Source of the DNA: Bacteroidota bacterium
Lineage (GTDB): Bacteria > Bacteroidota > Bacteroidia > Chitinophagales > Chitinophagaceae
DNA length: 64,000 nucleotides
NCBI GenBank assembly: GCA_016868855.1
Contig: VGFP01000002.1
Coordinates: 349,210-413,209, forward strand
Direction of reading: 5' to 3'
The notes below the pieces were generated by a model, which was not told the DNA's origin, did no database searches, and was given only the letters and a program-made list of their open reading frames with translations. Below are positions 18,244 to 27,752 of this stretch, piece by piece. The stretch's first letter is position 1; each line of letters starts with the position of its first letter. The position numbers were made by a program, and so were the translations under genes.

Positions 18244-20472
18244 ATGCGATTTCTTTTTACCCTCTTGCTGTTATCATCAGTCTCAGTTGCTTTCTCACAA
18301 CAAAAATTAAGCGGATTTTTCCCAGGCAATGTTTCAAAACAGTTGGAAGTTGAGAAACAATTCGATGGATACCTGAATGCGAAAGACCAGGATACCTGGC
18401 TGCAATTTCTTTCAGCGCGTCCTCATCATGTGGGTTCTGCCCAAGGAAAAGCAAATGCTGAATACATGGCGAATCTTTTTCGTCAGTGGGGATATGAAAC
18501 AGAAATCGCGACTTACAACGTACTTTTCCCAACTCCTAAATTCAGACAACTTGAATTGATGGGCCCCAATCCTTACAAAGCAAAACTCTTGGAAACTGCT
18601 TTGAAGGAAGATCGCACGTCCTCACAGTTATCAGAACAGCTCCCAACTTACAATGCCTATTCTGCTGATGGAGATGTAACAGCTGAGCTCGTTTTTGTCA
18701 ATTGGGGTGTACCGACCGATTATGAAACGCTCGAAAAGATGGGCATCAGTGTAAAGGAAAAAATTGTCATTGCAAAATACGGAGGCTCATGGCGTGGCAT
18801 CAAACCAAAAGTTGCAGCAGAACATGGGGCTATCGGATGTCTCATTTATTCAGATCCGCATGAGGACGGATATTTTCAAGGAGATGTTTATCCTGTGGGG
18901 CCATTTCGTCCGGAGCAATCTGTCCAAAGAGGCTCTGTAATGGACATGCCAGTCTATCCTGGTGATCCCACTACACCTTTTATAGGATCAACTGCCGATG
19001 CCAAGCGATTGAAGCGAGAGGAAATTACCACCATCATGAAAATTCCAGTGCTTCCCATTTCTTATGAGGATGCACTTCCTTTATTGAAATCTTTGAATGG
19101 TCCGGTAGTTCCAGAATCATGGAGAGGAAGTTTGCCGATCACGTATCATGCCGGTCCGAGTGAAAATAAAGTCCACTTGAAACTTACATTCAATTGGGAC
19201 TTTAAACCCATCTACAATGTTATTGCAAAGATGAAGGGAACTGAATTTCCGGATGAATGGATCATCAGAGGCAATCACCATGATGGATGGGTGAATGGTG
19301 CATCTGATCCCCTCAGCGGCATGGTGGCAGAGATGGACGAAGCGAGAGCAATTGGTGAGTTGGCTACAAAAGGAATCCGACCAAAAAGGACGCTGGTATT
19401 TTGTGCATGGGATGGAGAGGAACCCTCTTTGCTTGGCTCTACAGAATGGGTCGAGGATCATGCAGAAGAGTTGAAAAAGAAAGCAGTGCTCTACCTGAAC
19501 TCAGATGGAAACAGCAGGGGATTCATGGGGTTCGGCGGCTCACATGCGCTGGAGAAATACGTAAATGAAGTAGCGGCAGATGTAAATGATCCCCAAACGG
19601 GTGTTTCAGTTTTGGAAAGAAGATATGCCAGGACTATGGCAAGTGCTGATCTCTCCAGTAAGTCAAAACTCTATGGCAATAGATACATGAAGATTGGGGC
19701 TTTGGGCGCAGGCTCTGATTATTCTCCATTTTTTCAACATCTTGGAATCCCTTCCGGCAATGTTGGATATGGAGGCGAAGGAAGCGGGGGAGAGTATCAC
19801 TCCATTTATGATTCTTATGATCATTTTATTCGTTTCAAAGATCCTGGCTTATTGTATGGTGTAACCTTGGCCAAAACAGCAGGAAGAATGTTGCTCAGAA
19901 TGGCCAATGCAGATGTGCTGCCATTTGATTACTCCATACTCACCAATACAGTAAATGGTTATTTTGGTGAAATAAAATCATTGATCGAGCAAAGCAGGTC
20001 CCAAGTGGAAATAGAAAATAAATTAATTGCCGATAAAGTATATCAACTGGCAGCCGATCCGAAAGAAAATCTCAAGCATCCTTCAGCAAAGCCCATCGTT
20101 CCGTTCATTGATTTTAGTCCAGTTGAAAATGCTCTTGCACAAGTGAAAAAAACAACTGACCAGCTCAGCTCCAGTTTGAAGAAAGCAGATCAGTTAGATG
20201 CTGCTTCCTTGAAAAAACTGAATCAATTGCTACATCAGGCAGAACAAAAATTATTGGATGAAAAAGGGCTTCCCCGCAGGCCATGGTACAGGCACCAGAT
20301 TTACGCACCAGGTTACTACACGGGGTATGGGGTAAAAACATTGCCCGGACTTCGTGAGGGTATTGAAGAGGCTAACTGGATGGAAACCAAGGAACGTGTA
20401 GAAGTATTATCAAAAGTACTTTTGAAGTTTGATGCCACATTGCAAGAAGCTGCATCCATTCTGTCAAAATGA
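18244..20472 (+). CDS. Secreted M28-family metallopeptidase, glutamate carboxypeptidase II-like
   Basis: A 742-residue protein with a signal peptide (FTLLLLSSVSVAFSQ). A protease-associated insert spans about 140-290. The di-zinc peptidase core has NHHDGWVNGASDP (about 345-357), DGEEPSLLGS (about 390), NSDGN (about 418) and GGEYHSIYDSYDHF (about 515-528). A C-terminal helical dimerisation-like domain follows, ending near RRPWYRHQIYAPG. This is the PSMA/transferrin-receptor layout. It would cleave peptides outside the inner membrane. The ATG at 18244 is chosen because the ATG at 18211 lies in the palindrome and would spoil the signal peptide. Its TGA overlaps the next ATG (ATGA). Confidence 0.88.
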   Translation: MRFLFTLLLLSSVSVAFSQQKLSGFFPGNVSKQLEVEKQFDGYLNAKDQDTWLQFLSARPHHVGSAQGKANAEYMANLFRQWGYETEIATYNVLFPTPKFRQLELMGPNPYKAKLLETALKEDRTSSQLSEQLPTYNAYSADGDVTAELVFVNWGVPTDYETLEKMGISVKEKIVIAKYGGSWRGIKPKVAAEHGAIGCLIYSDPHEDGYFQGDVYPVGPFRPEQSVQRGSVMDMPVYPGDPTTPFIGSTADAKRLKREEITTIMKIPVLPISYEDALPLLKSLNGPVVPESWRGSLPITYHAGPSENKVHLKLTFNWDFKPIYNVIAKMKGTEFPDEWIIRGNHHDGWVNGASDPLSGMVAEMDEARAIGELATKGIRPKRTLVFCAWDGEEPSLLGSTEWVEDHAEELKKKAVLYLNSDGNSRGFMGFGGSHALEKYVNEVAADVNDPQTGVSVLERRYARTMASADLSSKSKLYGNRYMKIGALGAGSDYSPFFQHLGIPSGNVGYGGEGSGGEYHSIYDSYDHFIRFKDPGLLYGVTLAKTAGRMLLRMANADVLPFDYSILTNTVNGYFGEIKSLIEQSRSQVEIENKLIADKVYQLAADPKENLKHPSAKPIVPFIDFSPVENALAQVKKTTDQLSSSLKKADQLDAASLKKLNQLLHQAEQKLLDEKGLPRRPWYRHQIYAPGYYTGYGVKTLPGLREGIEEANWMETKERVEVLSKVLLKFDATLQEAASILSK

Positions 20473-21839
20473 TACTGCCCCAGCAATTCATTGATTCGTT
20501 AAAGTCATGCAAGGGCTTCGATGAAAATTCTTTTCTGGAAGCACACCGGAAAATTCCTGCTGTTTCTGTTAGAGTCAATCCATTCAAAGTCAACAGCAAA
20601 ACTGCATGCTTTCAAGATCTGATTTCCCATCATATTCCCTGGTGTGAACATGGTATGTATTTGAAGGAACGTCCTAGTTTCACCCTAGATCCGCTGTTGC
20701 ACGCTGGCGCCTATTATGTTCAGGAGGCTTCCAGTATGTTTCTTTACCATCTTGTTGAAAATATTTTACCTGCTCAAGAAAATCTGAAAGCACTTGATCT
20801 TTGTGCTTCACCTGGAGGAAAGAGTACATTGTTGGCCTCCATGAAACAATTCGATTTGATACTTTCCAATGAAATCATTTCAACACGCCTTCCGGCTTTG
20901 AATGAGAATATCGTAAAATGGGGGTCTGTCAAATCTCTCATATCAAACAATGATCCCAAAGATTTTCAATTGCTTGGAGAAATATTTGATGTAGTCCTGG
21001 TTGACGCACCCTGCAGCGGAAGCGGATTGTTTAGAAAAGATCCGGAAGCTTTGGATGAATGGAGCCAAAAGCATGTTGACTTCTGCGCTGTTCGACAACA
21101 ACGCATATTGAATGATGCAATTGCTGTACTTAAACCAGGCGGATACCTGATATACAGCACCTGCTCTTTCTCCAGCGAAGAAAATGAGGAGAACGTAGAT
21201 TTTTTATTGAATACTGATGTGCTGCATTCTGTAGAAGTGCCCATTCCGGATGATTGGGGAGTAGTAAGGACACTGTCTGATAAAAAAGCCGGACATGGGT
21301 ATCGATTTTATCCCGATCGTCTGCAGGGGGAAGGTTTTTTCTGCAGTGTTTTTCAAAAAAATCATTCAACTTCGACAAACATCCTCCATGCAATTCATCA
21401 TCAGCAGCAAATGCTAAAAAACACCAGTGACTTACATGAATGGGTCAAATCCAAACAGCTTGTTGTGGTTAACGAAGAAGGAACGTTGTTGGCATTGCAT
21501 GAAAACAATGCAGAGAGTAGAAAAAAGTTCAAGCAAATTCTCCGTCTCAGGAAATCAGGTATTAAACTAGGGTCATTCATGAAAAAGGGATTTGTTCCTG
21601 ATCATGAGCTTGCTCTGAGTGAGCTGTTGGCAGAGGATCTCAGAACCATCGAGCTCTCAAAGGCAGACGCAATCAGGTATTTGAGAAAAGAGGATTTTGA
21701 AACAGTGGAAATGTTGGACGGAACGTACCTTGTCACCTATCAGCAATTGTCATTGGGGTGGTCTAAGATCATACGCAATCGTTTGAAGAACAATTATCCG
21801 CTATCATGGAGAATTTTATTGCAAGGTGACAGATCATAA
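20469..21839 (+). CDS. RsmB/NOP-family rRNA m5C methyltransferase (RsmF-like)
   Basis: 456 residues. It has the AdoMet-binding motif DLCASPGGKSTLLA, first cysteine motif DAPCSGSGLFRKDP and second cysteine motif YSTCSFSSEENEENV, the two-cysteine catalytic arrangement of RNA cytosine-5 methyltransferases. The C-terminal 150 residues resemble the PUA-like RsmF tail, so rRNA C1407-type modification is likely. It overlaps the peptidase gene by 4 bases, so translation is coupled. Confidence 0.88.
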   Translation: MILPQQFIDSLKSCKGFDENSFLEAHRKIPAVSVRVNPFKVNSKTACFQDLISHHIPWCEHGMYLKERPSFTLDPLLHAGAYYVQEASSMFLYHLVENILPAQENLKALDLCASPGGKSTLLASMKQFDLILSNEIISTRLPALNENIVKWGSVKSLISNNDPKDFQLLGEIFDVVLVDAPCSGSGLFRKDPEALDEWSQKHVDFCAVRQQRILNDAIAVLKPGGYLIYSTCSFSSEENEENVDFLLNTDVLHSVEVPIPDDWGVVRTLSDKKAGHGYRFYPDRLQGEGFFCSVFQKNHSTSTNILHAIHHQQQMLKNTSDLHEWVKSKQLVVVNEEGTLLALHENNAESRKKFKQILRLRKSGIKLGSFMKKGFVPDHELALSELLAEDLRTIELSKADAIRYLRKEDFETVEMLDGTYLVTYQQLSLGWSKIIRNRLKNNYPLSWRILLQGDRS

Positions 21840-21862
21840 ATAATGATACATTTGTTACTCAA

Positions 21863-22264
21863 ATGAGAAGTTTTTTATTCATACTGATGTATGTGATTGG
21901 TGGTCAATTCCATTCCTTTGCACAGGACAAAACCTCTGATGGAAATTTTTTCAAGACAGCATACCATCAGCAAGTAACTGAAGGCAAATCGATTTCCGCA
22001 GAATGCTCAAACCATGGGTATTTCAAAAGCAACAGTGGATGGAAAGACGGCAAATATTATTTGTTGATCAATGAAGTTTTGCCGGGCACCATTGTAAAAA
22101 TTGAATTGCAGTCAACACAAAGGACCATCTACGCCAAAGTATTGGGACCCTTGACTCCTACCAAAGAAAATGAAGGCCTCATGCTTAGATTGAGTGCAGC
22201 TTCACTGGCTTCACTTGGCATCAAGGACAACAATGAGCGCATAACGTTAACATGGAATAAGTAA
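21863..22264 (+). CDS. Small secreted protein with double-psi beta-barrel-like C-terminus
   Basis: A 133-residue protein with a signal peptide ending at SFAQ (about residue 20). The segment KYYLLINEVLPGTIVKIEL, continuing to TIYAKVLGPLTP and LRLSAASLASLGI, resembles the barrel part of RlpA-like proteins found after LysM domains in Bacteroidota. It lacks the catalytic-site residues needed to call it an RlpA transglycosylase. It is likely periplasmic. Its function is not known. The gap to the Nudix gene is 3 bases. Confidence 0.6.
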   Translation: MRSFLFILMYVIGGQFHSFAQDKTSDGNFFKTAYHQQVTEGKSISAECSNHGYFKSNSGWKDGKYYLLINEVLPGTIVKIELQSTQRTIYAKVLGPLTPTKENEGLMLRLSAASLASLGIKDNNERITLTWNK

Positions 22265-22267
22265 TGC

Positions 22268-22816
22268 ATGAATTGGAAAACAATCGCCTCTGAATACCTT
22301 TTCAAAGATTTGTGGTTCACCGTTCGAAAGGATCGATGTGTAAAACCAGACGGTTCTGTGGTTGACCCTTATTATGTATATGAATTTCCTGAGTGGGTGA
22401 CAGCGGTTGCTCTTACCGAAGATGGAAAGTTTATTTTTGAAAAACAGTATAGGCATGCACTTGGACTCACCATGATGGAAATTCCAGGGGGATGTGTAGA
22501 CAAAGAAGATAAAAGTCTTGAAGATGCCATTGCAAGGGAATTGAAAGAGGAGACCGGCTATGTATTTAACTCATTTGAATATCTAGGCAAGACTTCCGCC
22601 AATCCTTCCACCAATAGCAATCTCATGCATTTTTATCTTGCTACAGGTGGTAAAAAAGTTGCTGAACAAGCTTTGGATCAAAACGAGGATATCGAAGTGT
22701 ATTTATTGGATCTTGAAGAGGTAAAGCAGTTGCTTAAGTCCAATAAAATAGTACAGAGCATGCACGCGACTGCTTTGTTTTATGCATTGAATCGACTGGG
22801 ACATTTACACTATTGA
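22268..22816 (+). CDS. Nudix hydrolase (ADP-ribose pyrophosphatase-like)
   Basis: 182 residues with a full Nudix box, GGCVDKEDKSLEDAIARELKEETG (Gx5Ex7REUxEExG), near residues 75-97. A beta-grasp start with WVTAVALTEDGKFIFEKQYRH and SANPSTNSNLMHFYLA afterwards resemble ADP-sugar pyrophosphatases. The substrate is likely a nucleoside diphosphate linked to a sugar. It is the last gene of the rightward group and is convergent with folC, with no bases between them. Confidence 0.85.
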   Translation: MNWKTIASEYLFKDLWFTVRKDRCVKPDGSVVDPYYVYEFPEWVTAVALTEDGKFIFEKQYRHALGLTMMEIPGGCVDKEDKSLEDAIARELKEETGYVFNSFEYLGKTSANPSTNSNLMHFYLATGGKKVAEQALDQNEDIEVYLLDLEEVKQLLKSNKIVQSMHATALFYALNRLGHLHY

Positions 22817-24100
22817 TCAGAAGTCCAACTCACCTATTACAAACAGGCTTCCACAAATTACAATGAGGTCATCCGAGTTGGCTTTCTCCTTCACAAAAGC
22901 GAGCGCATCATTGACATTGATATGTGTAGTGCCTTTTAGATTGAAAGTATTGGCTTCTATTCTTAGGGTTTCAGCTTCCAATGCCCTTGGAATATTTGCT
23001 TGTGTAAATGCATAATGTGCCTCCTTCGGAAGCATGGATAAAATTTCTGTATAATCTTTATCCTTGGAGAGTCCTAGTATTATATGAAGATCTTTATATG
23101 CAGTCATCAATAGTTGTCTAAGAATCTCTCTGATGCCATCCGGATTGTGTCCAACATCTATGATTGTCCTAGGATTGTCATTTATTTTTTCCCATCTGCC
23201 CCGGAGTCCCGTGTGCTCAACGGTTTTCAAAATGCCTCTGTAAATCGAATCAAATGTGAGATGGTATCCCATTGATTGCAAACTGTCAATGGTAGCAATT
23301 ACAGTGCGGATGTTTTCAATTTGATAGTGACTGTTCAATGCACTCTCAATCTTTCTGGAAATATTGTTGTGCTTGATTTCAAAAGTCAGCAGGTCGTTTT
23401 TCTCCTCAATATTTTCTATTTCATATACTTGGTCTGCAAAAATAATTTTTGATGAAGACTCGGTAGCCTTCTGCTGAAATACCCCCATCGTTGAGGAATT
23501 CGTTTTTCCGATAACAACCGGCGTATTTTTTTTGATGATGCCTGCTTTTTCACCTGCTATTGCTTCCAATGTATTCCCCAGCAGACTCATATGGTCGAAC
23601 CCGATATTTGTAATGACAGAAATCTCGGGATGAATGATATTGGTGCTGTCTAGTCTGCCACCCAGTCCGGTTTCAATAATGGCAATATCTACATTGTTTT
23701 CCGCGAAGTATTGAAAGGCCATTCCAACTGTCACTTCAAAAAATGAAGGTTCTTTCTCCACAATAAAATCATGAATGCCTGCTGTGTATTGCACCACAAA
23801 ATCTTTTTCAACCATTTTACCATTGATCTTGATCCGCTCCCTGAAGTCTTTTAAATGCGGGGATGTGTACAATCCTGTTTTAAAGCCGTGCTCCTGAAAA
23901 ACAGATGCCAGCATATGGCTCACTGACCCTTTACCGTTTGTGCCTGCGATATGTATGGACTTAAACTTGTTTTGAGGATCACCCAAATATTTGCAAAGCG
24001 CAATGGTATTGTCGAGGTTTGGCTTGATTGCTGCGGGTCCTGTTCTGCTGAACATAGGCAGCCGGCTGTACAGGTATTCTAAGCAAGATGAATAATCCAC
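22817..24100 (-). CDS. folC: Folylpolyglutamate synthase / dihydrofolate synthase
   Basis: 427 residues of the Mur ligase-like FolC family. It shows the P-loop IAGTNGKGSVSHMLASV, SPHLKDFRERI (the folate-binding loop), ETGLGGRLDSTN, NIGFDHMSLLGNT and a C-terminal ligase domain with DVGHNPDG. It adds glutamate to (dihydro)folates. It starts at GTG 24100, five bases after its -7 box. It links functionally to thyA/folA, about 10 kb away. Confidence 0.93.
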   Translation of the reverse strand: MDYSSCLEYLYSRLPMFSRTGPAAIKPNLDNTIALCKYLGDPQNKFKSIHIAGTNGKGSVSHMLASVFQEHGFKTGLYTSPHLKDFRERIKINGKMVEKDFVVQYTAGIHDFIVEKEPSFFEVTVGMAFQYFAENNVDIAIIETGLGGRLDSTNIIHPEISVITNIGFDHMSLLGNTLEAIAGEKAGIIKKNTPVVIGKTNSSTMGVFQQKATESSSKIIFADQVYEIENIEEKNDLLTFEIKHNNISRKIESALNSHYQIENIRTVIATIDSLQSMGYHLTFDSIYRGILKTVEHTGLRGRWEKINDNPRTIIDVGHNPDGIREILRQLLMTAYKDLHIILGLSKDKDYTEILSMLPKEAHYAFTQANIPRALEAETLRIEANTFNLKGTTHINVNDALAFVKEKANSDDLIVICGSLFVIGELDF

Positions 24101-24104
24101 CCTG

Positions 24105-24112
24105 CAAAGATA
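24105..24112 (-). promoter_or_regulatory. -7 box for folC
   Basis: TATCTTTG on the minus strand, ending 4 bases before the GTG start at 24100. Confidence 0.5.
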
Positions 24113-24181
24113 GGAAGGCTGATTGTTTAAAAAGGTGGGAAAACTTCTCTTTGAAATGCTTCATTTAATTTTTAACCCTGC

Positions 24182-24189
24182 TAACTTTG
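24182..24189 (+). promoter_or_regulatory. -7 box for the glycosyltransferase gene
   Basis: TAACTTTG ending 5 bases before the ATG at 24195. It argues for that ATG and against in-frame starts at 24123 (TTG) and 24156 (ATG), which lie upstream of the expected transcript start. Confidence 0.5.
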
Positions 24190-24194
24190 CAGCC

Positions 24195-25310
24195 ATGCTT
24201 TTTTTACCTTGGATCGCATTGGGTGTTTTTGGAGTTGTGCTGCTTGTGCAATTGTATTTTTACCTCCGTTATTTCAGACTCCTTGCATTTTATAAAAAGT
24301 CGGAGGATCTCAACCAAAGGGAACATCCTGTAAGCGTTATCATATGCGCAAGAGACGAGGCAGATCAGATAGAGGCCAACATCCCCGGAATCCTGGCACA
24401 GACTTACAAGAGTACCCATGAAGTTGTGGTTGTCAACGACAATTCACAAGATGATACAAAATATCTGTTGGATGGGCTCTACAAGGGCTACAAACAGTTG
24501 CATATCATTGAACTGAAGCAGGAAGCAGTTCATATTCCAGGTAAAAAATTCCCTCTATCAGTAGGTATCAAGAGTGCCAAACATGAGCTACTGTTGTTAA
24601 CAGATGCTGATTGTATTCCAAGTTCCGAGCATTGGATCAGCAAAATGCAAAGCGGATTTTCAGAGGGTATCGACATCGTGTTGGGCTATGGAGGTTATAA
24701 AAAGACAAAGGGACTGCTCAATAAAATCATTCGTTTTGACACTTTTCATACTGCCTTACAGTATTTATCCTTCGCATTGGGTGGAAGACCATATATGGGC
24801 GTTGGAAGAAATTTAGCTTATAAAAAGCAGTTATTCTTCCAACAAAAAGGTTTTGCTGCGCATCATCATCTGCCTGGCGGAGATGATGATCTATTTATCA
24901 ATGAATGTGCAAATGAAAGGAATACTGCCGTGGTGGTTGACAAAGATGCATTTACGCTTTCTACTCCTGCAAAAAAATGGTCAGAATGGATTTCTCAAAA
25001 AGAGCGACACAATGCAACAGGCAGATATTACAAGGGTTCAGATAGGTTTACATTGGCGGTATATATGATGTCGCACATACTTTTTTATCCTGCTCTTGTA
25101 TTTGCATTTATGTATTTGCCATGGACTTGGATTTTACCAGCTGTTTCAATTAAGTTACTCATCCAAGGATTTATTTTTTACAGGTGTATGATAAAATTGA
25201 ATGAAAAGGATTTATTCCCTTACTTCATACTGTGGGACCTGTGGATGATTTTATATTATACCTATTTCCTTTCTTCAGTTTGGAAAAAACCCAGAGCCAA
25301 TTGGAATTGA
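24195..25310 (+). CDS. Family 2 glycosyltransferase, membrane-bound
   Basis: 371 residues. One membrane helix lies at the start (about 5-28), a GT-A domain has VSVIICARDEADQIEANIPGI, VVVNDNSQDDT and the DAD metal motif in LLLTDADCIP, and about three helices lie near the C-terminus (290-360). The late QKERHN replaces the usual QxxRW. It transfers a sugar from a nucleotide sugar on the cytoplasmic face. Acceptor unknown. The last 10 bases overlap rsmG. Confidence 0.85.
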   Translation: MLFLPWIALGVFGVVLLVQLYFYLRYFRLLAFYKKSEDLNQREHPVSVIICARDEADQIEANIPGILAQTYKSTHEVVVVNDNSQDDTKYLLDGLYKGYKQLHIIELKQEAVHIPGKKFPLSVGIKSAKHELLLLTDADCIPSSEHWISKMQSGFSEGIDIVLGYGGYKKTKGLLNKIIRFDTFHTALQYLSFALGGRPYMGVGRNLAYKKQLFFQQKGFAAHHHLPGGDDDLFINECANERNTAVVVDKDAFTLSTPAKKWSEWISQKERHNATGRYYKGSDRFTLAVYMMSHILFYPALVFAFMYLPWTWILPAVSIKLLIQGFIFYRCMIKLNEKDLFPYFILWDLWMILYYTYFLSSVWKKPRANWN

Positions 25311-25930
25311 TTACAAAATATTTTTCAGACTTCTCTGAAACCCAGTTAGATCAATATCGGCAACTGGGGGATTTGTACAGAGAATGGAATGAAAAGATCA
25401 ATGTCATTTCAAGAAAAGATATTGATGCTTTGTATGAAAGGCATGTACTGCATTCTCTGAGTATAGCGGCTGAATTTGATTTTATCGATGGACTGGATAT
25501 TATAGATATCGGCACGGGTGGCGGATTCCCCGGAGTGCCCCTTGCTATTTTTTTTCCACACATTCAATTTCACTTGGTTGACTCCATTGGTAAAAAGCTC
25601 AAGGTAATTGATGCCATTTGCAGTGAGCTGCGAATCAGAAATGTTTCAACACAGCATATACGGGCTGAGCAAATCAAAGACAGAAAATTTGATTTTGCTG
25701 TATCCAGAGCGGTTGCGCCTTTGAAAGATTTATGGACCTGGAGCAGGCCGCTTTTAAAAAAGGAACATAGAATGGAAGATCGTAAAAATGGGTTGATTTG
25801 CTTGAAAGGAGGCGATCTTGCTGAAGAGGTATCAGCATCAGGACTCAAGCCATTTGCAAAACCTATTGATCAGATTTTCAGTGAGGAATTTTTCAGGGAT
25901 AAATTCATCATTTATGTCCCGAACAAATAG
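25301..25930 (+). CDS. rsmG: 16S rRNA (guanine-527-N7) methyltransferase RsmG
   Basis: 209 residues. It has EWNEKINVISRKDIDALYERHVLHSLSIA, the AdoMet motif DIGTGGGFPGVPLAI, and the VSRAVAPLKDLW segment characteristic of RsmG (GidB). It methylates G527 in 16S rRNA. The best start is TTG 25301, since the family begins about ten residues before the first conserved tyrosine and no ATG is in frame; a GTG at 25232 would add an unrelated tail inside the glycosyltransferase. It overlaps that gene by 10 bases. Confidence 0.9.
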   Translation: MELITKYFSDFSETQLDQYRQLGDLYREWNEKINVISRKDIDALYERHVLHSLSIAAEFDFIDGLDIIDIGTGGGFPGVPLAIFFPHIQFHLVDSIGKKLKVIDAICSELRIRNVSTQHIRAEQIKDRKFDFAVSRAVAPLKDLWTWSRPLLKKEHRMEDRKNGLICLKGGDLAEEVSASGLKPFAKPIDQIFSEEFFRDKFIIYVPNK

Positions 25931-25949
25931 CACACGCTACTCTCCTGTA

Positions 25950-26405
25950 TTATGTTCGGTGGTATTTACCACTTATTTCTTCAATTTTTAATCTGAATAT
26001 GATCGGCTTCACTCTGTGGCTATCATCCAAGTGCTGTTCTCTGGCTTCCCAATGTTCATAACCATGGATTTTTGAATTCGTCATCAGCGGCATGATCTTA
26101 TTGACAAGAAATTCCCTTGCTGATTCAGTCTCTTTTTGAGATAGCTCCTCAAATTTTCCATAAATGATGATGCTTTGCCAATTGGTGATATTATTGGAAA
26201 AATCAATTTGAAAACAAATATTTGGGTTTTCGCGCATGAATCTAATTTTTTTTCCTTCTGTAGTCTGACAATAAATATCTTTTCCGTCATATGCATATGC
26301 AATGGGAACGATGTATGGTTTTTGTACATCACAGCAGGCAATTCTTCCGATCATTTGGCTGGATAACATATTTGATATCTGCTCTTTGGTGAGATTCCCA
26401 ATCAT
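25950..26405 (-). CDS. Pyridoxamine 5'-phosphate oxidase-like FMN-binding protein
   Basis: A 151-residue split-barrel protein. GRIACCDVQKPYIVPIAYAY at the start, GKKIRFMRENPNICFQID and IIIYGKFEEL are those of PPOX-like or nitroimidazole-resistance-like (NimA) proteins that bind FMN or related cofactors. The late HRVKPIIFRLKIEEISGK closes the barrel. Actual reaction unknown. It is a single leftward gene, convergent with rsmG. Confidence 0.75.
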   Translation of the reverse strand: MIGNLTKEQISNMLSSQMIGRIACCDVQKPYIVPIAYAYDGKDIYCQTTEGKKIRFMRENPNICFQIDFSNNITNWQSIIIYGKFEELSQKETESAREFLVNKIMPLMTNSKIHGYEHWEAREQHLDDSHRVKPIIFRLKIEEISGKYHRT

Positions 26406-26461
26406 GCAATAATTTTCCGAAAAATAGGCTTGTAAACACCTCTGATTAATGATTTACATCA

Positions 26462-27643
26462 TTATTCTATGGAAGATTTCTTTGAAAAATAGAACGTAAA
26501 AAGCTTGAAAACGGATCTAAAAATTATATAAGATACCCATTGGGTCAATTGATTCCAGATGCCAAAATGTTCAGCAAGATCTTCTTTTTTGATTTCAATG
26601 GTTTGGTGCTTGATAACTGCTTCGATCTCCTTGATGGTTGTTTCAGCAAAAGCATGATCTTCTATTTCTGCATTCAATTCAACGCTGGCCAGTGCGCTCA
26701 GGTCATTGATATTGTAAGATCCAATGGTAACAATTCTATCATCACAAACAGCAATCTTGCTGTGCAAAACCGTTGGAAGATATTCGTAGATCTGTATATT
26801 GTTTCTCAATGCCCATTGGTAAAAATATCTTTCTGCATTTTTTGCAATTGCAACATCTGATTTTCCTGCAAGTATCAATTTGATCACAACACCTCTTTTG
26901 ATGGCAGCACTCATCTGGTTTCTAAAAAAGCTGTTGGGTATAAAGTAGCTCGACATCATGATGATGGTTCGTTGTGCATTTCTGAACATCTCCATATACG
27001 TGCCGGAGATTTGATTTTTGTTCATTACCCAGTCATTTCTTCTGATTCTGATGGCAGTATGGGGGAAAGTATGGGCATGAGTTAGGACAGTATATTTATC
27101 GATCCATGTTTCCACGTTTCTTTTTTTATGATAAAAATGGAGACAAAGTTTATGCAGTTCAAAAGCTGATTCACCTTCAATCAGCACTGCATAGTCAAGC
27201 CAGGCAGGTTGATGCGGAAGATCGTTGTATCTGTCTGAGATATTGATTCCGCCTATCAAAGCAAAACAACCATCTGTGACCACCAACTTATGGTGCAATC
27301 TTCTTCCGAAATAATAGTTTTTGCTTTTAAAGATTGGTTCAAAAAACCTCAAGTGAATACCTGCATTTCTGATTTCCTGAATGAATGGTTTTGTTAAATT
27401 CCTTGATGCATAGCCGTCTAGTAAAATTTGTACGCGCACATTTCTTCTGGATGCAGCTATCAAGCAGTCTTTTATTTCATTCCCAGTATGATCTTCCTCC
27501 AAAATGTATACTTGCAATTGTATAAAGTGCTGAGCTTTTTCGATAAGTGTCTTGAGTTGATCGAAATACTCTTTACCTCCCCTGACAAGGGTAGCATGGT
27601 TATTGAATGTATAGGTGGTCTTTATTTTCTTCGCTGAAGACAT
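26462..27643 (-). CDS. Cardiolipin synthase, ClsB-like without membrane helices
   Basis: A 393-residue phospholipase D-superfamily protein with two HKD motifs: HHKLVVTDG (followed by GGINISDRY) near residue 115 and HSKIAVCDD (followed by IGSYNINDLSA) near residue 295. The usual N-terminal membrane helices are missing, so it resembles ClsB rather than ClsA. It likely joins phosphatidylglycerol units into cardiolipin. It is divergent from mutS. Confidence 0.82.
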   Translation of the reverse strand: MSSAKKIKTTYTFNNHATLVRGGKEYFDQLKTLIEKAQHFIQLQVYILEEDHTGNEIKDCLIAASRRNVRVQILLDGYASRNLTKPFIQEIRNAGIHLRFFEPIFKSKNYYFGRRLHHKLVVTDGCFALIGGINISDRYNDLPHQPAWLDYAVLIEGESAFELHKLCLHFYHKKRNVETWIDKYTVLTHAHTFPHTAIRIRRNDWVMNKNQISGTYMEMFRNAQRTIIMMSSYFIPNSFFRNQMSAAIKRGVVIKLILAGKSDVAIAKNAERYFYQWALRNNIQIYEYLPTVLHSKIAVCDDRIVTIGSYNINDLSALASVELNAEIEDHAFAETTIKEIEAVIKHQTIEIKKEDLAEHFGIWNQLTQWVSYIIFRSVFKLFTFYFSKKSSIE

Positions 27644-27741
27644 GGATATTACACGTAATTTTCCACAATGTATGTTGATGTTTAAACCTGATTGAATTTA
27701 AATAAATTTCCTTGCGCTTTCGTATTTTCGACGTTCATCTA

Positions 27742-27748
27742 TACTTTG
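27742..27748 (+). promoter_or_regulatory. Variant -7 box for mutS
   Basis: TACTTTG, one base shorter than TAnnTTTG, ending 4 bases before the mutS ATG. A second near-match, TATTTTCG, is at 27723-27730. Confidence 0.3.
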
Positions 27749-27752
27749 GTTA

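Noticed and set aside
25955..25970. GTGGTA-TT-TACCAC hairpin at the end of the PPOX-like gene
   Set aside because: It lies in codons of the gene and has no T-tract, so it is not supported as a terminator.
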